Assembly: GCF_009765755.1 (NCBI RefSeq)
Contig: NZ_LMUV01000011.1
Span: 909,576-973,575 of the forward strand
Direction: 5' to 3'
Length of the DNA stretch: 64,000 nucleotides
Source of the DNA: Rhodanobacter sp. L36
GTDB taxonomy: Bacteria > Pseudomonadota > Gammaproteobacteria > Xanthomonadales > Rhodanobacteraceae
A model generated the notes under the pieces. That model saw only the letters and a program-made list of their open reading frames with translations, was not told where the DNA came from and did not search any database. Of this stretch, positions 58,788 to 64,000 are shown in pieces (the first letter of the stretch is position 1; each line of letters starts with the position of its first letter). A program made the position numbers and the translations under genes.

Positions 58788-61109
58788 ATGCGTTCTTTCC
58801 TGTGTCGTTCAATGCTGGCCTGCCCGACGCCGGTCGGCGTTACGTTCAACCCGCGTGCGGCTGATCCGCTGTTCAAGAACTTCCATCGAGCGATTCGCGC
58901 TGTGCTCGCGCTGGGTTTGATGCTCGGTGCATCGAGCGTGCTTGCTGCATCGGTCGTCACGATCATCCCCAAGCCGCAGCAGATGTCGGTAAGCGATGGC
59001 CATTTCGTGCTCGATGCGCGCACGCGCATCCGCGCGCCGCACGACAAGCGCGGTATCGAGATCGCGAACTTTCTGCGCGCGCAAATCCTGCAGCAGAACG
59101 GCATCCGGTTGCGCGACAGTGCGACGGGCGATGACCATCGCATCGTGCTGCAGATCGATCCGGCGATCACTGGAGATGAGGCCTACCGTCTGCAGATCAC
59201 GACTCAGGGCATTCGCATCACCGCTGCGCAGGATCGCGGACTTTTCTGGGGCGTGCAGAGCCTGCGTCAGTTGCTGCCGCTGAAGTCTGCCGCGCAGGTC
59301 GAATTGCCGCTGGTGGATATTCACGACCAACCGGCATTCGGCTATCGCGGCACGATGCTCGATGTCAGTCGGCACTTTTATCCGGTCGCCTTCGTGAAGA
59401 AACAGCTCGACCTGTTGAGCTACTACAAGATCAACACATTCCACTGGCATCTCACCGACGACCAAGGCTGGCGGATAGAGATAAAAAAATATCCGCGGCT
59501 GACCCAGGTCGGCGCGTGGCGTACCGAAGCGGATGGCCGTCGCTACGGCGGTTTTTACACGCAGGCCCAGATTCGCGATGTGGTCGATTACGCGCGTCAG
59601 CGCAACATCATGATCATTCCCGAAATCGAAATGCCCGGCCACAGCACCGCTGCGCTGGCGGCATATCCCGAACTTTCCTGCACGCGCCAGCCGTTGAAAG
59701 TCTCTACGACGTGGGGCGTGCTGAAAGACATTTATTGCGTCGGCGACGATTCGACGTTCACTTTTCTGCAGAACGTGATCGACGAAGTGATCGTGCTGTT
59801 CCCTTCCCCCTACGTGCATATCGGTGGCGACGAGGTGCCGAAGGATCGCTGGAAGGTATGCGCGTCGTGTCAGGCGCTGATGCACGCGCAAGGCTTGAAG
59901 GATGAAGAAGGATTGCAGAGCTACTTCATCAAGCGCATGCACCGCTATCTGGAAAGCAGAGGGAAAACCTTGATCGGCTGGGACGAGATTCTCGAAGGCG
60001 GCGCCGATAAAACCGCGGTGATCGAGGTCTGGCGTGGCGATGCCGAGGGCAACAAGGCGCTGGCCAACGGCAATCGCATCATCAACGCCAGCCCGTATTA
60101 CCTCGACACGGCGATGGCGAAGCTCGGTACCGCGACAATGTATCGACTCGACCCCGCCGCCAGTTTTGCAGCGCATCGTGACCAGGTGCTTGGTGCGGAA
60201 GCGCCGCTATGGAGCGAATACGCCGACCCGCTCAACGCGGAAACCAGACTCTATCCGCGGCTGCAGGCCTTTGCCGAAAGTCTGTGGACGGCCGGCCAGC
60301 GTGACGACGCGAACTACGCGGATTTCCAGCGCCGCTTGCAGGCGCACTATCCGCAACTCGACAAATTGCGCGTGGCCTATGGCGCCGCCGAAAGCAACGT
60401 CGTCGATTACACCGTTGCCTTGAATGCGCAGAGAAACGGTTGGCAACTTCGTGCGCGCCACGGCCTCGACGGGATAAGCAATCACTACACGGTCAATGGC
60501 GGTGAACCCGATGCCCGATCGCCAGGTTTTCTCGACAGCGTCGATATCCGGCGGCCGGGCATCGTGAAAGTGGCGCCCTATCGCGACGGTCGCGCTTACG
60601 ATCATCCACAGACTTTCACCCTGATCGGACAACTGGCGCTGGGCAAGCCGATTCGATTGGGCGCACCTCCGAAAGCGCCCTACAACGTAGCCACCGATCA
60701 GGCGTTGCTCGATGGCGTGCTCGGCGGAACGGATGCCGAAGGCGGCGCATGGCTCGGCTGGCAAGGCACCGACATGGACGCGACCATCGACCTGGGCCAA
60801 CCCACATCTATTCACTCCATCGACGCACGCTTTCTGCAGGACAGCGAATCGTGGATTCTCCTGCCGAAACGGGTGTTGTTCTCCGTGTCGGACGACGGCC
60901 AGCACTGGACCACCTGGCATGACGGGAAACTGACCGCCGATCCGGAAGACATCCACGCTTCCGTGCGCACCGTGCATTTCGCCAATCCACGATCGGCCAA
61001 GGCGCGCTACGTGCGCATCGATGCCGTTCGCTACGGCGCGCTGCCACCGCAGCATCCCGGTGTCGGACATGAGGCCTGGCTGTTTGCCGACGAGATCCTG
61101 ATTCACTGA
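58788..61109 (+). CDS. Secreted beta-N-acetylhexosaminidase (GH20)
   Basis: This 773-residue GH20 enzyme removes terminal N-acetylhexosamines from chitin fragments or glycans. After a long N-region, a signal peptide (AVLALGLMLGASSVLAAS) ends near residue 57. The N-terminal GH20b domain is followed by the catalytic barrel with HWHLTDDQGWRIEIKKYP, EIEMPGHSTA, and catalytic pair D348-E349 in HIGGDEVPKD. The C-terminal 150 residues look like a discoidin-type/F5-8 carbohydrate-binding domain, with a chitobiase-type linker before it. ATG 58788 is the first possible start; ATG 58812 is an alternative. Confidence 0.94.
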   Translation: MRSFLCRSMLACPTPVGVTFNPRAADPLFKNFHRAIRAVLALGLMLGASSVLAASVVTIIPKPQQMSVSDGHFVLDARTRIRAPHDKRGIEIANFLRAQILQQNGIRLRDSATGDDHRIVLQIDPAITGDEAYRLQITTQGIRITAAQDRGLFWGVQSLRQLLPLKSAAQVELPLVDIHDQPAFGYRGTMLDVSRHFYPVAFVKKQLDLLSYYKINTFHWHLTDDQGWRIEIKKYPRLTQVGAWRTEADGRRYGGFYTQAQIRDVVDYARQRNIMIIPEIEMPGHSTAALAAYPELSCTRQPLKVSTTWGVLKDIYCVGDDSTFTFLQNVIDEVIVLFPSPYVHIGGDEVPKDRWKVCASCQALMHAQGLKDEEGLQSYFIKRMHRYLESRGKTLIGWDEILEGGADKTAVIEVWRGDAEGNKALANGNRIINASPYYLDTAMAKLGTATMYRLDPAASFAAHRDQVLGAEAPLWSEYADPLNAETRLYPRLQAFAESLWTAGQRDDANYADFQRRLQAHYPQLDKLRVAYGAAESNVVDYTVALNAQRNGWQLRARHGLDGISNHYTVNGGEPDARSPGFLDSVDIRRPGIVKVAPYRDGRAYDHPQTFTLIGQLALGKPIRLGAPPKAPYNVATDQALLDGVLGGTDAEGGAWLGWQGTDMDATIDLGQPTSIHSIDARFLQDSESWILLPKRVLFSVSDDGQHWTTWHDGKLTADPEDIHASVRTVHFANPRSAKARYVRIDAVRYGALPPQHPGVGHEAWLFADEILIH

Positions 61110-61296
61110 CGCGGTTGCTCCCACGAGCCCGATTTCGAGCCTGCCGACCTGATTCGGTAGTCCGGCGCGACAGGTCACGCCCATTGAAAATCGATTCGTC
61201 GTCATCTGAAACGCGTGCCGTCCGCGCTGGGGCAGCTTGCTGCCTCGATTCCCGCCGTATAGCCCATCAGTCATGCCGCGAATTTCGATATTTTTC

Positions 61297-61324
61297 TTGA
61301 CGGTCTGAAACATGGTGTTATAGT
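61297..61324 (+). promoter_or_regulatory. Sigma70-type promoter of the GntR/ABC operon
   Basis: TTGACG (61297-61302) and TATAGT (61319-61324) are spaced by 16 nt. The -10 lies inside the palindrome 61314-61337, which suits repression. Confidence 0.75.
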
Positions 61325-61337
61325 TCACTACAACACC
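61314..61337. promoter_or_regulatory. YtrA/GntR-type operator GGTG-N16-CACC
   Basis: The 24-bp site begins GGTGTT and ends AACACC with an internal TAGT/ACTA symmetry; only two pairs of positions break the palindrome. It matches the GGTG-N16-CACC form described for YtrA-type GntR repressors of xanthomonads and covers the -10 of the operon that encodes one. Confidence 0.8.
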
Positions 61338-61366
61338 GGACAACGAGGTCACTAAGGAGGCCTGTC

Positions 61367-61702
61367 ATGAAAACGCATACCCTGCTCGCCAGCGTCGCCG
61401 CCGCACTGATAACCAGCGCCACACTGGCCACGGTCAGCAAGAACTACACCGATCTGAGCCACATGCCTGCCGCCCAGATTCATGGCACCAAGGTCACCAA
61501 CCTGGCGCCGATCAATGTCTCTCCCTCGGCCGACGAACAGCGTGCCGCAAGCATGTTGACCGACGTCGTGACCACGCCGGTGCCGGTGTTCGCACAGGCC
61601 GGAGGTTTGAGTAATCCCGTGCAATTCAGCCTGGTCGGGTCGCAATTGGCCATGCCCTACTATTCGTTTGGCAACAAGTTCGGCCGTATCAGCAAGGAAT
61701 AA
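61367..61702 (+). CDS. Small secreted protein of unknown function, first gene of the GntR/ABC operon
   Basis: This 111-residue product has a signal peptide (LLASVAAALITSATLA) and no recognised domain. After the signal it is polar and Pro/Ala/Val-rich. ATG 61367 is preceded by a near-perfect AGGAGG. It begins the operon 4 nt before the GntR gene and just after the operator, so it is made when the repressor lets go. It could be a target or partner of the ABC transporter; that is inference. Confidence 0.8.
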   Translation: MKTHTLLASVAAALITSATLATVSKNYTDLSHMPAAQIHGTKVTNLAPINVSPSADEQRAASMLTDVVTTPVPVFAQAGGLSNPVQFSLVGSQLAMPYYSFGNKFGRISKE

Positions 61703-61705
61703 AAC

Positions 61706-62092
61706 ATGACCATTACCTGGAACGACAGCGTCCCGATCTACCGCCAACTGCACCAGCGTGTCGTGGCGATGATCTTGGACGGCGCCTTGAACGAGGGCGA
61801 CCCGCTGCCGTCGGTACGTCAAGTGGCAGCGGATTACCAGATCAACCCGCTGACCGTCTCCAAGGCGTACCAGGAACTGGTCGATGAACAATTGGTGGAA
61901 AAACGGAGGGGACTGGGCATGTTCGTCATCGAAGGTGCGCGCGACGCACTGTTGAAATCGGAACGCGAGCGTTTTCTGCGCGAAGAATGGCCGATGTTGT
62001 TCCTGCGGCTACAGCGCCTGGGGCTCGATCTCAAGACGCTGATGCGCGAAGCCGACGCCGAACATCCGGCCTCCAAGGGAGATCAGCAATGA
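61706..62092 (+). CDS. GntR family repressor, YtrA subfamily
   Basis: The 128-residue regulator has the GntR winged helix (DSVPIYRQLHQRVVAMILDG; SVRQVAADYQINPLTVSKAYQEL) and only a short C-terminal helical dimerisation part, as in the YtrA subfamily. These repress their own operon with an ABC transporter. A GGTG-N16-CACC operator lies upstream. Its stop overlaps the ABC ATPase start (ATGA). Confidence 0.93.
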   Translation: MTITWNDSVPIYRQLHQRVVAMILDGALNEGDPLPSVRQVAADYQINPLTVSKAYQELVDEQLVEKRRGLGMFVIEGARDALLKSERERFLREEWPMLFLRLQRLGLDLKTLMREADAEHPASKGDQQ

Positions 62093-62946
62093 GCACGGTG
62101 ATCACGGCCAGCGGCCTGACCAAGCAGTACAAGACCTCGATGGCGCTGGACCACGCAAGCTTCCAGGTGGAATCGGGCCGTATCGTCGGCCTGATCGGCC
62201 CCAACGGGGCCGGCAAGACCACGGCATTGAAAGCCATCCTGGGCCTCACCGATTTCACCGGTGACCTCAACGTGCTGGGTTTCGATCCGCGCAAGCAGCG
62301 AGACAAGCTGATGGAACACGTCTGCTTCATCGCCGACGTCGCGGTGCTTCCGCGATGGCTGCGCGTTCGCGAGGCGGTCGATTTCGTCGCCAACGTGCAT
62401 CCGCGCTTCAATCGCGCCAAGTGCGAGGCGTTTCTGGCGCGCACCAAGCTGCAACCGAATCAGCGCGTCCGCCAGATGTCCAAGGGCATGATCGTGCAAC
62501 TGCATCTCGCACTGGTCATGGCGATCGACGCGCGCTTGCTGATCCTGGACGAGCCGACCCTCGGCCTGGACATTCTCTATCGCAAGCAGTTCTACCAGAA
62601 CCTGCTGGAAGACTATTTCGACGAGAACAAGACGATCATCGTCACCACGCATCAGGTCGAAGAAGTCGAACACATCCTTACCGACCTGATGTTCATCCGC
62701 GACGGAAAGATCGTGCTCGACGCCGACATGGATGCCATCGGCGAACGCTTCATCGAAGTGATGGTGAACGCCGACAAGGCCGATGCCGCGCGCGCGCTCA
62801 AGCCCATCGACGAGCGCCAGGTCTTCGGCAAAAGCATTTTCCTGTTCGACGGCGCCAGTCGCGCGCAGCTGGAGACGTTCGGCGAAATCCGCCGACCTTC
62901 GGTCAGCGACCTGTTCGTCGCAACCATGAAAGGAACCTACGCATGA
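62089..62946 (+). CDS. ABC transporter ATP-binding protein, YtrB-like
   Basis: The 285-residue ABC ATPase has Walker A GPNGAGKTT, Walker B LLILDEPTLGLD and the H-loop TTHQVEEVEH. Its signature is MSKGM instead of LSGGQ, as is common in the YtrB group. It pairs with the next gene product, the permease. Export of a peptide antibiotic, lipid or envelope precursor is likely from family context. ATG 62089 overlaps the GntR stop. Confidence 0.94.
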   Translation: MSTVITASGLTKQYKTSMALDHASFQVESGRIVGLIGPNGAGKTTALKAILGLTDFTGDLNVLGFDPRKQRDKLMEHVCFIADVAVLPRWLRVREAVDFVANVHPRFNRAKCEAFLARTKLQPNQRVRQMSKGMIVQLHLALVMAIDARLLILDEPTLGLDILYRKQFYQNLLEDYFDENKTIIVTTHQVEEVEHILTDLMFIRDGKIVLDADMDAIGERFIEVMVNADKADAARALKPIDERQVFGKSIFLFDGASRAQLETFGEIRRPSVSDLFVATMKGTYA

Positions 62947-63905
62947 AAACGTTCTATTGGCTGGTCAAGCGCGAGTTCTGGGAACACAAGGGCGGGTTCC
63001 TGTGGGCGCCGGTGATTACCGGCGGCATCTTCCTGCTGCTCAACATCATGACCATCATCACCGCCGAGGTCCTTGGTGCGCAGCACGGCATCAACTTCGG
63101 TGCGAGCGGAAACCTGCGTCATGTCATCGACAACATGGATGCGGGCGACATGAGTCACGTCGGCATGGCGCTGGATCTGGCCATGTATTCGGCGATGGGA
63201 TTGATCGTGACGGTGTTGGGCTTCGTGATCTTCTTCTACTGCCTGGGCTCGCTTTACGACGATCGTCGCGACCGCAGCATCCTGTTCTGGAAGTCGTTGC
63301 CGATCTCCGACACGGGCACGGTGCTCGCCAAGCTGGCCAGCGCGACCTTGCTCGCTCCGATGATCGCGGTCGTGGTCGGTATTGTGGTCGGCATGCTGCA
63401 GCTGATCATTCTCGCGATCGTGTTGTCCTTCCACGGCATCAACGTGTGGCAATTGCTGGTGCTGGCGCATCCATTCCGCGTGATGGCGAATCTTGTCGGT
63501 TACATCCCGATCTATCTGTTGTGGGCGCTGCCGTCAGCCGGCTGGTTGATGCTCTGCTCCGCCTGGGCTCGCGGCAAGCCGTTCCTCTGGGCCATCGCTC
63601 TGCCGATCGCTTCCGGCCTGCTGGTCACGTGGTTCGATGTCATGGGTTTGTTCCATCTGCCCACTGGCTGGTTCTGGAGCAACATCGTGGGACGCGGCCT
63701 CCTGAGCGTCTTCCCCGGCACCAACATCGCACTGTCGGCTAGTCACTTCATGGAGAACCACGGCGGCGAGCCGAGCCTGGACATCATGAATCTGAGTCAG
63801 ACCTACTCGACCCTGGCACTGCCGCAGATGTGGATCGGGATCATCGTCGGCGTCGCACTGATTGCAGCAGCCATCTGGTTCCGCCGCTGGCGCGACGACA
63901 GCTGA
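62943..63905 (+). CDS. ABC transporter permease
   Basis: This 320-residue protein has about six membrane helices (for example 22-42, 85-105 and 132-160) and an N-terminal cytoplasmic WLVKREFWEHKG characteristic of ABC-2 type permeases. It overlaps the ATPase stop (ATGA), so the two are made together. Substrate unknown. Confidence 0.92.
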   Translation: MKTFYWLVKREFWEHKGGFLWAPVITGGIFLLLNIMTIITAEVLGAQHGINFGASGNLRHVIDNMDAGDMSHVGMALDLAMYSAMGLIVTVLGFVIFFYCLGSLYDDRRDRSILFWKSLPISDTGTVLAKLASATLLAPMIAVVVGIVVGMLQLIILAIVLSFHGINVWQLLVLAHPFRVMANLVGYIPIYLLWALPSAGWLMLCSAWARGKPFLWAIALPIASGLLVTWFDVMGLFHLPTGWFWSNIVGRGLLSVFPGTNIALSASHFMENHGGEPSLDIMNLSQTYSTLALPQMWIGIIVGVALIAAAIWFRRWRDDS

Positions 63906-63913
63906 CTGATTGA

Positions 63914-63940
63914 ACGGATGGGCCGCTGAGGCCCATCCGT
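63914..63940 (+). terminator. 11-bp hairpin after the ABC permease gene
   Basis: ACGGATGGGCC pairs with GGCCCATCCGT around a 5-nt loop, directly after the permease stop. There is no T run, so it may be a weak terminator or an mRNA-stabilising stem before the next gene. Confidence 0.55.
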
Positions 63941-63992
63941 CCTTCCATACGTCATCTCCGCCTCAATCCATCTTTGCCTTGAAGGAAATCCC

Positions 63993-64000
63993 ATGTCCCC
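63993..64000 (+). CDS. Start of a further gene, cut by the right edge
   Basis: ATG 63993 follows AAGGAA 5-6 nt upstream, a good ribosome-binding site, and lies on the same strand as the GntR/ABC operon. Only Met-Ser-Pro can be read, so nothing can be said about function. It may belong to the same operon. Confidence 0.45.

Overview
The window is 64 kb of high-GC gammaproteobacterial chromosome. Several features point to the Xanthomonadales (Lysobacterales), most likely Rhodanobacteraceae such as Dyella, Rhodanobacter or Luteibacter. These are the miaA-hfq-hflX-hflK-hflC-purA block, a tdh/kbl pair split by a DUF748 gene, a YtrA-type GntR/ABC operon with a GGTG-N16-CACC operator, and the overall codon and base usage. 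The lineage is an inference from gene content; no rRNA or tRNA gene was seen.

Region 1 (1-9.4 kb) is a defence island. A type I restriction-modification operon reads hsdR (5' end outside the window), hsdS, an ABC-type AAA ATPase, an HNH nuclease, hsdM. The ATPase and HNH protein look like the PtuA/PtuB pair of Septu systems (also seen in some retrons) and sit between hsdS and hsdM. All five genes are joined by 4-nt overlaps or a 2-nt gap. A NucS/DUF5655-type nuclease gene follows and is broken by a one-base frameshift. The embedded ATPase-HNH pair is the best candidate here for a composite, little-described immune system.

Region 2 (9.4-24.6 kb) is core. It holds an SDR gene, purA with its terminator, hflC-hflK, hflX, hfq and miaA on the minus strand. 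On the plus strand come a Gly/His-rich secreted protein, threonine dehydrogenase (tdh), a giant DUF748/AsmA-like envelope protein and kbl. An RsuA-family pseudouridine synthase follows on the minus strand.

Region 3 (24.7-34.7 kb) has an OmpA-type porin, the methylcitrate genes prpD, prpC and prpB with an unknown membrane protein between prpB and prpC, and a TerC transporter under a yybP-ykoY (manganese) riboswitch. Malate dehydrogenase and a class I aminotransferase follow, then two small stress-type proteins (GlsB/YeaQ-like and YidB-like). Methylcitrate synthase, dehydratase and lyase, together with the aconitase at 42.9 kb and malate dehydrogenase, form a propionate-to-TCA route.

Region 4 (34.8-49.2 kb) has a cyclophilin, a 3-hydroxybutyrate-oligomer hydrolase homologue, a lipoprotein fused to a type IV pilin-like C-terminal domain, typA/bipA, an OxyR-like LysR regulator divergent from acnA, an SDR gene, a small lipoprotein, a fatty-acyl-CoA ligase and a PilZ protein.

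Region 5 (49.2-58.7 kb) starts with a 1.1-kb stretch without a convincing gene. It continues with scpA-scpB-rluB (chromosome segregation plus a pseudouridine synthase with a long repeat tail), an ArsC-like protein, a CsgG-like protein, an omega-amidase/methionine aminotransferase pair, and a LysR regulator divergent from an azoreductase with a clear inverted repeat between them.

Region 6 (58.7-64 kb) is a secreted GH20 beta-hexosaminidase and the YtrA-type operon: small secreted protein, GntR repressor, ABC ATPase and ABC permease. The start of another gene is at the right edge.
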